NCBI RefSeq assembly: GCF_002234535.1
Contig: NZ_CP022521.1
Location: 5,874,001 to 5,938,000, forward strand
Direction: 5' to 3'
Source: Actinoalloteichus hoggarensis
GTDB taxonomy: Bacteria; Actinomycetota; Actinomycetes; Mycobacteriales; Pseudonocardiaceae
DNA: 64,000 bases
Of this stretch, positions 37,545 through 46,217 are shown one piece after another. Every line of letters begins with the position of its first letter. The first letter of the stretch is position 1. Below the pieces are notes generated by a model. That model ran no database searches and was not told the DNA's origin. It was given only the letters and a program-made list of their open reading frames with translations. The position numbers were made by a program, and so were the translations under genes.

Positions 37545-38749
37545 GCGTCACCCTTCGAATCGGCGATCGTCGTCCAGGAGGAGGATTCGGCCGCACTGCG
37601 CTCGACAGCGTGCAGCACACGCTGTACCTGAGCACCGTCGGCGAAACTCGGCGACGGGTCCACCCCGTTGCCGATGTCGGTCAGGAAGTCGGCCACCTCG
37701 TGGGTGAAGGTGTGCTCGTAGCCGAGGCCGTGTCCGGGCGGCCACCACGCCCCGAGGTACGGGTGGGTGGGCTCGGTGACCACGATGCGTCGGAAGCCGC
37801 CCTCGGCGGCGTCCACCGTCTCGTCGTGGAACCACAGCTCGTTCATCGACTCGAAGTCGAAGGACAGGCTGCCCGCCGAGCCGTTGACCTCCACCCGCAT
37901 CGCGTTCTTGCGGCCGGTCGCGAAGCGGGTCGCCTCGAAGGTGGCGACCGCCCCGCCGGAGAACCGCGCGAGGAACAGCGCGGCGTCGTCGACGGTCACC
38001 TCGCCGTACTCCACCGGCTTCGAGGAGTCGACGGCGCCCGCGGTCAGCCCGCCCGCCGCCTCCGCGGGCAGCGGCCGCTGCTTCACGAAGGTCTCGGTGA
38101 GCGCGGAGACACCGGTGATCGCCTGTCCGGTGATGAACTGGGTGGCGTCGATGATGTGCGCGCCGATGTCGCCCAGCGCCCCCGAGCCCGCCTTCTCCTT
38201 ACGCAGGCGCCAGGCCAGCGGGGCGTTCTCGTCGGACAGCCAGTCCTGGAGGTACACGGCGCGAACGTGGCGGATGGTCCCCAGCCGCCCGTCGGCGATC
38301 ATCTTCCTGGCCAGCGCGAGCGCGGGCACCCGGCGGTAGTTGAACGCCACCATGGAGCGCACGCCCCTGGTCGCGGCCTCGGCGGCCGCCCGCGTCATCT
38401 CCTCGGCCTCGGCGACCGTGTTGGCCAGCGGCTTCTCGCAGATGACGTGTTTGCCCGCTGCCAGCGCCGCGATGGCGATCTCGGCGTGGGTGTCACCCGG
38501 CGTGCAGATGTCGACGATCCCGACGTCGTCGCGGGCGATCAGCGCCCGCCAGTCGGTCTCGATCGAGTCCCAGCCCATCCGGGTGGCCGCCGCCTGCGTC
38601 TTGGTCACGTCCCGGCCGCCGAGCACCGCGAGTCTCGGGGCGAGCGGGACGTCGAAGAAACGATGCACGCTCCGCCAGGCCTGGGAGTGGACCGCCCCCA
38701 TGAAGGAGTAGCCCACCATTCCCACGCCGATGCCGTCGCTGCCTGCCAT
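37541..38749 (-). CDS. Gfo/Idh/MocA-family oxidoreductase
   Basis: A 402-residue NAD(P)-dependent sugar or cyclitol dehydrogenase. The Rossmann loop [18 protein letters not shown] is at residues 8-25, and the family [14 protein letters not shown] motif (catalytic Lys) follows at about 95. The C-terminal domain carries the usual [15 protein letters not shown] with the catalytic Asp/His. GAGGAA precedes the ATG. It lies between the binding protein and xylA. Possible substrates are a xyloside or other glycoside (C3 oxidation), xylose or inositol; the sequence does not decide. Confidence 0.88.
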   Translation of the reverse strand: MAGSDGIGVGMVGYSFMGAVHSQAWRSVHRFFDVPLAPRLAVLGGRDVTKTQAAATRMGWDSIETDWRALIARDDVGIVDICTPGDTHAEIAIAALAAGKHVICEKPLANTVAEAEEMTRAAAEAATRGVRSMVAFNYRRVPALALARKMIADGRLGTIRHVRAVYLQDWLSDENAPLAWRLRKEKAGSGALGDIGAHIIDATQFITGQAITGVSALTETFVKQRPLPAEAAGGLTAGAVDSSKPVEYGEVTVDDAALFLARFSGGAVATFEATRFATGRKNAMRVEVNGSAGSLSFDFESMNELWFHDETVDAAEGGFRRIVVTEPTHPYLGAWWPPGHGLGYEHTFTHEVADFLTDIGNGVDPSPSFADGAQVQRVLHAVERSAAESSSWTTIADSKGDA

Positions 38750-38838
38750 GCGCGTTCCTCACCTTCTCGATGCGTGTCGGCACGGCGAGGACGGCGGGCA
38801 GGCAGGCCCGACCTTAGGTGCCCTCGCCGTACGGTTGA

Positions 38839-39906
38839 TCAGGACTCGAAGCCCACGTCGCGGTAGTCGGCCACGTTGTCCGCGGTGACCACGGCGGAGT
38901 AGGTGGTCAGCGAGGCGGGGATCTCGTGTTCGGCGAGATCGCCCATGCCCTTGGCCTGGCCGAGCAGCCGGGCCATGGACACCGCCGAGGAACACATCGA
39001 GGGGCTGTAGAGGACGGTCGCGGCGACCACGCTCTCCGGGTCCTCGATGTAGTTCATCATGTTGATCGAACCGGCGCCGCCGACGACGAACAGCTCGTCG
39101 GGGTTGTTGCGGCCCGCGCTGTCGATGGCCGCGAGCACGCCGATGCCCTGGTCGTCGTCGTGGTTCCACAGCGCGTCGATCCTCGGCGCCGCCTGAAGCA
39201 GGTTGGCCGTCTCCGACTCGCCGGTCTCGACGGTGAACTCCGCGGAGACCCGGTTGCTGACCGTGAAGCCGTGCCGCTCCAGCGCGTCGGCGAAGCCCTG
39301 ACTGCGCTCCTGGGTCAGCGGCAGCGAGTCGATGCCCGCGACCTCGGCGATCACCGGGTCGTCGACCCCCTCGGCGATCAGCCGCTCGCCGATGTAGTTG
39401 CCCGCGTTGACGCCCATCCGGTAGTTGTCGCCGCCGATCCACATGCGGTAGGCCAGCGGGCTGTCGAAGACCCGGTCGACGTTGATGACCGGGATGCCCG
39501 CGTCCATCGCCTGCTGGCCCGCGGAGGTGAGCGCGGCGCCGTCGTGCGGGAGGATGATCAGCACGCCCACCCCGGAGTTGATCAACGTCTCGACCTGGGC
39601 GATCTGCTGGTTGACGTCGTTGGTTCCCTCCGTGGCCTGGAAGACGACGTCGGAGTAGATGTCGGCCTGGGCCTGGGCGTTCCGCGTCATCGCGGCCATC
39701 CAGCCGTGGTCGGCGGCAGGCGCGGAGAAGCCGATGGTGACCTCCTCGCCCGGCTCCGCGTTGTCACCGCCGCCCTGCGCGACCGGCTGCGTTCTGTCGC
39801 TGTCCGGGGTGGCGTTGGAGGTGCAGGCGCTGAGCAGGACTCCTGCGCCGATGGCGGTGCCGCCCAACAGGAACCGACGGCGGGCGAACAGCGGGTTCTC
39901 GGACAT
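38839..39906 (-). CDS. Sugar ABC transporter substrate-binding lipoprotein
   Basis: A 355-residue periplasmic-binding-protein type 1 (ribose/xylose-binding) lipoprotein. It has a twin-arginine signal (ARRRFLLGG) ending in the lipobox LLSAC with Cys28. The mature protein shows VTIGFSAPAADHGWMAAMTR, IAQVETLINSGVGVLIILPHDG and ALWNHDDDQGIGVLAAI, as in RbsB-like proteins. Export through Tat suggests folding in the cytosol, seen in several actinomycete binding proteins. It works with the adjacent permease and two-domain ATPase. Confidence 0.9.
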   Translation of the reverse strand: MSENPLFARRRFLLGGTAIGAGVLLSACTSNATPDSDRTQPVAQGGGDNAEPGEEVTIGFSAPAADHGWMAAMTRNAQAQADIYSDVVFQATEGTNDVNQQIAQVETLINSGVGVLIILPHDGAALTSAGQQAMDAGIPVINVDRVFDSPLAYRMWIGGDNYRMGVNAGNYIGERLIAEGVDDPVIAEVAGIDSLPLTQERSQGFADALERHGFTVSNRVSAEFTVETGESETANLLQAAPRIDALWNHDDDQGIGVLAAIDSAGRNNPDELFVVGGAGSINMMNYIEDPESVVAATVLYSPSMCSSAVSMARLLGQAKGMGDLAEHEIPASLTTYSAVVTADNVADYRDVGFES

Positions 39907-40034
39907 GTGTTCTCCATTGAACGTGTCGACGGGACTGTGTGGCCGGCAAGTGCGGGCGGTCGGTGGTGCAGGGGATGCCCCGCCGACCGCGGCTCACGTG
40001 GCGGTGCCGGGCGCGGGAAGCCCGGCGTCCGCCG

Positions 40035-41114
40035 CTAAGTGGTCCGGTTGGTGTTGGCGGTGCGGTACTGGAGCAGGACCGCGATCACGATGATCACGCC
40101 CTTGGCGATGTTCTGGATGTCGGTCTCCAGGTTGTTCAGCGTGAAGATGTTGCCGAGCACCGTGAAGATGAGGACGCCGATCAGCGTGCCGAACATCGAG
40201 GCGCGGCCGCCGCTGAGCAGGGTGCCGCCGATGACCACGGCCGCGATGGCGTCGAGTTCGTAGAGCAGGCCGTTGCTCGCCGCGCCCGAGGTGGTCCTGG
40301 CGACGACCATGATCGCGGCGATGCCGCAGCACAGTCCGGCGAGGCCGTAGACCATCGCGAGGTGCCGCTTCACGTTGATGCCCGCCAGCCGGGAGGCCTC
40401 GGGGTTGCCGCCGACGGCGAGGGTCCGCCTGCCGAAGGTGGTGCGGTTGAGCAGCACCCAGCCGATCGCGAAGACCACGGCGAGGATCCAGATGAGCACG
40501 GGGACGCCGAGGAAGTCGCCTCGGAAGAAGCTCAGGAAGTCCTGGTCGGTGACGACCTGGGTCTGCCTGCCGCTGATCCGCTCGGCGAGTCCTCGTGCGG
40601 AGGCCATCATCGCCAGCGTCGCGATGAAGGGCACGACCTTGCCGTAGGAGACCAGGAGCCCGTTGACGAGTCCGGCGGCGAGTCCGACGACCAGGCCGCA
40701 GACCACCATCATCCCGAAGCCGAAGGACTGCGTGGCCACGGTCGTCATCCACACGCTCGACAACGCCACCATCGAGCCGACCGAGAGGTCGATGCCGCCG
40801 GTGGCGATGACGAAGGTCATGCCGATGGAGACCACGCCGATGGCGGCGGAGAGCCGCAGCACCGTCGAGATGTTGCCCTCGGTGAGGAAGAGGCCGTCGG
40901 AGGTCAGGTAGCCGACCACGCACAGCAGGATCAGCACCGCGAGCAGGCCCAGGATGCGCACGTCTGGTCGCAGCCCACCGCCCATGGCGGCGAAACGGGC
41001 GGTGGGCTGCGGTACGGACGACTCCGTCGAAGGCGCCTGCCCCGAGCCGGTCTTCGTAGAGTCGTCCGTAGTCTTGTCGTCGGAGCCGAGGACCGAGTTC
41101 GACTTGTCGGTCAC
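40035..41114 (-). CDS. Sugar ABC transporter permease (RbsC/XylH type)
   Basis: A 359-residue BPD_transp_2-family membrane permease. After a hydrophilic N-terminus of about 50 residues come eight or more helices, with the family loops VSIGMTFVIATGGIDLSVGS and AVGGNPEASRLAGINV and the closing GVIIVIAVLLQYR. The GTG start overlaps the ATPase stop (GTGA). It forms the pore with the ATPase at 41111; one permease gene is present, so it probably acts as a homodimer. Confidence 0.92.
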   Translation of the reverse strand: MTDKSNSVLGSDDKTTDDSTKTGSGQAPSTESSVPQPTARFAAMGGGLRPDVRILGLLAVLILLCVVGYLTSDGLFLTEGNISTVLRLSAAIGVVSIGMTFVIATGGIDLSVGSMVALSSVWMTTVATQSFGFGMMVVCGLVVGLAAGLVNGLLVSYGKVVPFIATLAMMASARGLAERISGRQTQVVTDQDFLSFFRGDFLGVPVLIWILAVVFAIGWVLLNRTTFGRRTLAVGGNPEASRLAGINVKRHLAMVYGLAGLCCGIAAIMVVARTTSGAASNGLLYELDAIAAVVIGGTLLSGGRASMFGTLIGVLIFTVLGNIFTLNNLETDIQNIAKGVIIVIAVLLQYRTANTNRTT

Positions 41115-42736
41115 GCTGCACTCCCTTCCATCACCATGTCCAGTACGTCGGCCTCGGTCAGCTCTCCGGCCGCCGCCTCGCGCACCAGATGCCCCTCGCG
41201 GAGCACCAGCACCCGATCGGCGAGCCCGAGAACCTCCGGCACCTCGCTGGAGACCAGGACCACAGCGACACCGCTGGCGGCCAGTTCACGAATGAGCCGA
41301 TACAGCTCGGCACGGGCTCCCACGTCGACACCCCTGGTGGGCTCGTCCAGCAGCAGCACTCGCGTGCCGTGCACCAGCCACCGCGCGACGACGGCCTTCT
41401 GCTGGTTGCCACCGGACAGGGTGCGGATCATGCGACGCGGGTCGGCGGGCCGCAGATCCAGTTCCTTCAGCTTCTCCTCGGAGTCGGTCAGTTCCCTGGC
41501 CCGCTCGGAGAATCCGAACCTGCTGTACCGACCGAGGCTGGCCAGCGTCACGTTGTGTGCCACCGACATGTCGAGCAGCAGCGCCTGACTCTTGCGTTCC
41601 TCCGGCGCCAGGCCGATGCCCGCCGACACCGCCGAGGGCACGCTGCCCGGCCGCAGTCTGCGGCCGTCCACCGTGACGTGTCCGGTGGTCGGCTTCCTGG
41701 CTCCGGCGATGGTCTCCAGGATCTCGCTGCGGCCCGCGCCGACGAGGCCTGCCAGGCCGAGCACCTCGCCCTCCCGGACGACGAAGTCGATGGGCTCGAA
41801 CTCGCCCGCGCGGCTGAGGTTCTCCACCCGCAGCACCTCGGCGGCGTTCGGGTCGACGTGTTCGGCGCGGCTCGGGAACGCGGCGTCCCACTCCTTGCCG
41901 GTCATCAGGGCGACCAGCTCGGAGGTGGAGGCGCCCTGCGCGTCGAGGTCCCGCGCGACGGTGCGGCCGTCCTTGAGGACGGTGACCCGATCCCCGATCC
42001 GGCGGATCTCCTCCATGCGGTGGGAGATGTAGACGACGGCGACCCCGTCGGCGGTCAGCTCCTCGACGATGCGGAACAGGTTGTCCACCTCGTCGGCGGC
42101 CAACGCGGCGGTCGGCTCGTCCATGACGATCAGCCGGGCGTTGTGGGCGAGCGCCCTGGCCATCGAGACCAGCTGTTGTCCCGCGGCGGAGAGCCCGCCG
42201 ACCTCGCGGCCGGGGCGGATCTCCGGGTGACCGAGCCTGCGCATCAGCTCGGCGGCGGCCTTGTTCGCGGCACGTCTGCGGGTGAAGCCCGCCGTGGCGA
42301 GCTCGTGGCCGAGGAAGATGTTCTCCGCCACCGACAGGCCGGGCACCAGGTCCAGCTCCTGGTACATGGTCGCCACGCCGAGCCGCAGGGCGGCGACCGG
42401 GGAGGTGAGGCGGGTGACCTCGCCACGCCAGCGGATCTCGCCCTCGTCGGGCTGGTGGGCGCCGGCGAGCGTCTTGATCAGCGTGGACTTCCCGGCGCCG
42501 TTCTGGCCGAGCAGACAGTGCACCTCGCCTGCTCGGACGCCCAGATCGACGCCGTCCAGCGCACGCACGCCGGGGAAGGTCTTGACGATGCCGGACATCT
42601 CCAGCAGCACCTCGGCCGCGTCGCCGGGGGACTCGGCCGCCGAGTCCGGGCCTAAGGCGCCGTGTCCCGGGGAGTCGAACCCCGCGGCGTCCGGCCCCGT
42701 CGGGGTCGACTCCGTCGTGGAGTCCTTGTCTGTCAT
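41111..42736 (-). CDS. Sugar ABC transporter ATPase, two nucleotide-binding domains
   Basis: A 541-residue RbsA/XylG-type ATPase with two fused ABC domains. The first has Walker A GQNGAGKSTLIKTLAG and the signature region GLSAAGQQLVSMARAL, followed by LIVMDEPTAAL. The second has a degenerate Walker A (GLVGAGRSEILETIAG), signature LSGGNQQKAVVARWLV and LLLDEPTRGVD. A 40-residue acidic/Pro-rich N-terminal extension precedes the first domain. The ATG at 42736 overlaps the ROK stop (ATGA), so regulator and transporter are made together. Confidence 0.93.
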   Translation of the reverse strand: MTDKDSTTESTPTGPDAAGFDSPGHGALGPDSAAESPGDAAEVLLEMSGIVKTFPGVRALDGVDLGVRAGEVHCLLGQNGAGKSTLIKTLAGAHQPDEGEIRWRGEVTRLTSPVAALRLGVATMYQELDLVPGLSVAENIFLGHELATAGFTRRRAANKAAAELMRRLGHPEIRPGREVGGLSAAGQQLVSMARALAHNARLIVMDEPTAALAADEVDNLFRIVEELTADGVAVVYISHRMEEIRRIGDRVTVLKDGRTVARDLDAQGASTSELVALMTGKEWDAAFPSRAEHVDPNAAEVLRVENLSRAGEFEPIDFVVREGEVLGLAGLVGAGRSEILETIAGARKPTTGHVTVDGRRLRPGSVPSAVSAGIGLAPEERKSQALLLDMSVAHNVTLASLGRYSRFGFSERARELTDSEEKLKELDLRPADPRRMIRTLSGGNQQKAVVARWLVHGTRVLLLDEPTRGVDVGARAELYRLIRELAASGVAVVLVSSEVPEVLGLADRVLVLREGHLVREAAAGELTEADVLDMVMEGSAA

Positions 42737-43986
42737 GCCGGAGCCTCCGTCGCTTCCGCTGTCTGGACCGGAGCCAGGGTGGGGTCGTCGAGTACTCGCC
42801 GCATCGCGGCGTAGGCACCGCCGCGACTGGCCGCGTTGAACGCGAGGCTGGAGGGCACCAGCCGGGCGCCTGCGGCGTCGGGGCCGAGCACCCGGGCGGC
42901 GACCTCGCGGCGAGCGGGTTCGACCAGCCATTCCTGGAGGGTCGCGAAGTAGCCGCCCAACACCACCGCCGCCGGGTTCAGCACGTTGACCAGGATCGAG
43001 ATGCCGATGCCCAGTGCCGAGCCGATCTGCTGCAGCGCGTCGAGGGTGCGGCGGTCGCCACGCTCGGCACGCGCTCGGATGATCGTCAGTCGTTGTTCGA
43101 GGTCCAGCGCGGGATCGCGCACCGGGTCCTCGTGGGTGGAGACGGCGCGGAGCAGGGCGATCAGCCCGACCTGCGTCTCCCAGCAGCCACGCGAGCCGCA
43201 GGAGCAGTAGGGACCCATCGGGTCCATCGCCATGTGTCCGACCTCGCCCGCCGAGCCGAACGCGCCGCGCAGCGGGACTCCGTCGGCGATGATCCCGGCG
43301 CCGATGCCGGAGGCCCCGGTGAGGTAGAGCAGGTCGGTGACGCCGACGACGTTGCCGGAGGTCTGCTCCGCCAGCGCGGAGAGGTTCGCGTCGTTGTCCA
43401 CGGTGATCCGGGCCAGCGAGTAGCCGAGCCTGCCCGCGAGTCCGTCGGCCATCGGCACCTTGCGCCAGCGCAGGTTGGGGGCGAGCTGGACGACTCCGGT
43501 GGCGGGATCGATCAGTCCGGGCACCGCGACGGTGATCCCGGCCGTCCAGGCGCCCTGGGTCTCGACGGCGGCCAGCACCTTCCTGGCGAGTTCGGCGAGC
43601 TGGTCGAGCAGTCGTTCCGGTCCGAGGGCGATCACGTCGCCGGGGACCCGGCATTCGAAGACGACCTCGCCGGTGAGGTCGATCGCGGTGGCGGCGAGGT
43701 AGTCGACGTTCACCTCGAGGCCGATCCCCGAGACCGTCCTGGGCTGCACCTCGACGAGCATTCCGGGCCTGCCCTGCCTGCCCGCGACGATCCCGGCGGG
43801 GCGGACGAGGTCGCGCACCTCCAGTTCGGAGACGAGATTCGACACCGTCGCCTTGCTCAAACCACTCAGTCCGGCGAGCTGGGCGCGCGACTGCTGCCCG
43901 TGGCCACGCAGCAGGTCGAGGATCAGCGCAAGGTTCGCCTTGCGCAGCCCGGCCTGATCGGCCGGGCGATCCTGCTTGCCTCGCAC
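42733..43986 (-). CDS. ROK-family transcriptional regulator of the sugar operon
   Basis: A 417-residue NagC/XylR-type repressor. The N-terminal winged helix is at about 15-75 (NLALILDLLRGHGQQSRAQL, GLSKATVSNLVSELEVRDLV); the ROK sugar-sensing domain follows, with the zinc motif GPYCSCGSRGCWE and the ATPase-like GLEVNVDYLAATAIDL loop. It is the first gene of the operon that runs through the ABC transporter, oxidoreductase and xylA, and so probably controls itself and them, released by xylose or a related sugar. The GTG start has GAGG five or six bases upstream; the promoter is at 44016-44044. Confidence 0.9.
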   Translation of the reverse strand: MRGKQDRPADQAGLRKANLALILDLLRGHGQQSRAQLAGLSGLSKATVSNLVSELEVRDLVRPAGIVAGRQGRPGMLVEVQPRTVSGIGLEVNVDYLAATAIDLTGEVVFECRVPGDVIALGPERLLDQLAELARKVLAAVETQGAWTAGITVAVPGLIDPATGVVQLAPNLRWRKVPMADGLAGRLGYSLARITVDNDANLSALAEQTSGNVVGVTDLLYLTGASGIGAGIIADGVPLRGAFGSAGEVGHMAMDPMGPYCSCGSRGCWETQVGLIALLRAVSTHEDPVRDPALDLEQRLTIIRARAERGDRRTLDALQQIGSALGIGISILVNVLNPAAVVLGGYFATLQEWLVEPARREVAARVLGPDAAGARLVPSSLAFNAASRGGAYAAMRRVLDDPTLAPVQTAEATEAPA

Positions 43987-44015
43987 CGGAACCTCGCTTC
44001 GTTGGGTGGTTCATC

Positions 44016-44044
44016 AAACTAAGGTGGCCCAGCTCACTCGTCAA
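44016..44044 (-). promoter_or_regulatory. Promoter and possible ROK operator of the sugar operon
   Basis: On the minus strand a TTGACG -35 (44044-44039) and TAGTTT -10 (44021-44016) are 17 bases apart, about 30 bases before the ROK start codon. The -10 lies in TTAGTTTGATGAA, resembling half of the A/T-rich TTAGTT-type sites bound by ROK regulators, which suggests autorepression. The operator reading is inference. Confidence 0.55.
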
Positions 44045-45209
44045 GGTGAAATACCAGGAACTTCTGGCCGAGCCACTCGATCAGAGCAACACATCCAGGC
44101 AGACTTGTGAACTATCCCAACAAAAGTATGCTCAGTTGAGACCTGAAGTCGCTTGGCGGTGCGCCAGCCGAAACCGGTTGCCGACACGTCGAGTGACCGG
44201 TCCGGCCAAGTCGATCAGTCGGGGCAGGCCATCACTTCGGCTTCGCAGACAGCGGCACGGCAGCGCGATCGGGGTCCTCTAACCGGCGGCGCGGCGCGGG
44301 CGGATCCGGCGGCGCGTTCGATGACATTCGACGCGTTCGACGTCCCACGGCACGGCGAAGCAGGACCCGCGTGCCACTGCCCCCATGGGCCGCCACGGCG
44401 AGGGCGGTCGAGCGGCCCCGTCCGCCCGATCCGCGACAAGTCATGATCGCGAGAAGCGGGTGCTCGGTGGGAGCTCCGCTCACACCGTCGGGCCTGGAAC
44501 TGCGCGAATCGGGTGGAACGAGCAGCTGCGGTCCCCGAATCCGCCTTCGACCGTGCAGAGAACGGCACCCCACACAGTGATCTTCGTCGTGCCGGACACA
44601 CGAGCCGCCGCCCCCGGCAGAGCCGAGGTCCTGTGAGCGCTCCCGGCTGACCTGCGCATTCGTCCACTGTTGTCGTCGTCCCGTTCGCTCACGATCGCGA
44701 CGACGGCGCATCCCGGCCGGATCGAGCGGATGCAGGCAGGGCACCGGACCTCGCCGAGTCGGGGGCCCGTTGAGGAAGACAGCGAGGCTCAAGCGGGCCT
44801 GCCGGATTGAGCACAGAGTGACGAGGAGACGAGTGACGACGTCGGCACCGACATGCGGTCAACGGCACGGGACTCCCGCACGGCCCGACACCCGTGCCGT
44901 GCCCCGACCGGAGGAGGAGGGCGGCGATCGGGCACGGGCCGCCTCGGGGCCTCGGGCGATCGATCCGCGTCCGCCGCTGCCACCCAGCCGTGTCCGACAC
45001 ACGCCATCAGCTCGATGATCCGCGCCGTCCACAGCGGGCGCCTGCCAACCGTTCGGGCGTACGGATTGCGCCAGCTGTGTGATCTTGTCGGCCGACTTCC
45101 CAGTGTGCCCGAACGGCTACTCCCCGGCTGATAGCTTCGGAGCGAAGATCGTCGACGGCCAGTGGGGACGGGCCCCCGACAAACACACGCCGCAGGGAAG
45201 GGGCCACCC
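44045..45209. other. Gene-free stretch before the second ESX cassette
   Basis: About 1.2 kb where open frames on both strands lack codon bias and recognisable products. GC is somewhat lower than in flanking genes near both ends. It separates the sugar operon from the atypical cassette and may be decayed or foreign sequence. I see no tRNA or clear integration repeat. Confidence 0.45.
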
Positions 45210-45578
45210 ATGTCCGACGGCTACCAGATCGATTTGGACCGAGCGCCGCAGGTACTTGCGAATCTCAAGCGGGCTTTGGAGGCCCTTGTAGAGACTCGCC
45301 GTGAGGCACAGAACCTCACGACAATCGCGATTCGCGGCAGCGATGATGTAAGCAAACACGCTACCGCAGAATTGCAGCGACTTGTTGTCGATGGCAATTT
45401 AGGATCGCTCTTCGTAGCGCTGGAGGCTTATCAACGCGCACTTGGCGAGCTGATTAATAATTTGGAGACCTCACTACTCGAATACCATGGCCAAGAAGAA
45501 ATCAATGCAATCACTCCGACTGAATTCGCACTGCCCGAGGACCCGACCGGCCCGGCCGGACCGAACTACGCAATCTGA
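45210..45578 (+). CDS. WXG100-like small helical protein (second cassette)
   Basis: A 122-residue helical protein with AGGGAAGG before the ATG. Two long helices (LANLKRALEALVETRREAQN and TAELQRLVVDGNLGSLFVALEAYQ) are followed by a Pro/Gly-rich end (LPEDPTGPAGPNYAI). It parallels the small protein at 5079 in size and position beside DUF3558 and PPE-like genes, but has no W-x-G turn. Codon use is visibly less GC-rich than elsewhere (TTAGGA, TTGCAG, AATAAT), suggesting recent arrival. It ends ten bases before the next start. Confidence 0.65.
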   Translation: MSDGYQIDLDRAPQVLANLKRALEALVETRREAQNLTTIAIRGSDDVSKHATAELQRLVVDGNLGSLFVALEAYQRALGELINNLETSLLEYHGQEEINAITPTEFALPEDPTGPAGPNYAI

Positions 45579-45588
45579 GGGAATTACC

Positions 45589-46206
45589 TTGCGCATCACG
45601 AAGACTATGTCCACCCTTCTCTCCGCGGCCGGGTTCAGCCTTCTCCTTTCCGGATGTGGCGGCCAAACGGCAGGAGAAGCACAGCCCATCAGCACGCCAG
45701 CGTCCAACACACCCAATTCAACCGATCCAGCACCACCCTCGGCCACCGGGAGCTCGACCGAGAACCTTGCCCCGACCGTGACCGATCCTAAGGACATCGT
45801 AGATGTCAGTCCGTGCGATTTTCTCACCGCCGATCAGGCCGCATCGTTCCAGCTACCTACGACAGGTGAACAAGCTGAAGATAATTTTGGATATAACACG
45901 TGCCTATGGTCGGACCTGAATACCGGATTCAGCGTTGCCATATACCACAATTCTAGAGGCATCACGCTCTCCGACATCTACGAACAACAAGACACCTTCG
46001 CAGTATTCCAACCCCTAGACATCGCCGGACATCCTGCCACGGTCGCCAATCGAGTCGATAGTGATATCAATTGCGAGGTATTCCTCGCGGCAACAGACGA
46101 TCAAATGCTAGTCCTCCAAACGAGTACCATGAGCAACTCGGGCGTTGACGCTTGCGACTGGGGGATCGAAATCGCAGCCACCGCAATTGAAAATGTGCCC
46201 GACTGA
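45589..46206 (+). CDS. DUF3558 lipoprotein (second cassette)
   Basis: A 205-residue lipoprotein. The signal peptide ends in LLSGC (Cys23), then a Ser/Thr/Pro-rich linker, then a DUF3558 domain starting VDVSPCDFLTADQAASF with NTCLWSDLN and INCEVFLAA. The TTG start is chosen because GAGGGA lies six bases upstream; an ATG at 45607 is possible. Codon use is AT-richer than most of the window. It is a paralogue of the lipoprotein at 4347 and sits between the small helical protein and the PPE-like gene. Confidence 0.8.
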   Translation: MRITKTMSTLLSAAGFSLLLSGCGGQTAGEAQPISTPASNTPNSTDPAPPSATGSSTENLAPTVTDPKDIVDVSPCDFLTADQAASFQLPTTGEQAEDNFGYNTCLWSDLNTGFSVAIYHNSRGITLSDIYEQQDTFAVFQPLDIAGHPATVANRVDSDINCEVFLAATDDQMLVLQTSTMSNSGVDACDWGIEIAATAIENVPD

Positions 46207-46217
46207 AGAAGAATTGG

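Noticed and set aside
42737-44044. N-terminal extension of the ABC ATPase frame upstream of 42736
   Set aside because: It runs through the ROK gene in another frame, is Arg-rich and lacks codon bias; the ATPase starts at the ATGA overlap.
44045-45209. Attachment site or tRNA bounding the atypical cassette
   Set aside because: No tRNA-like cloverleaf, integrase or matching direct repeats were seen on either side.
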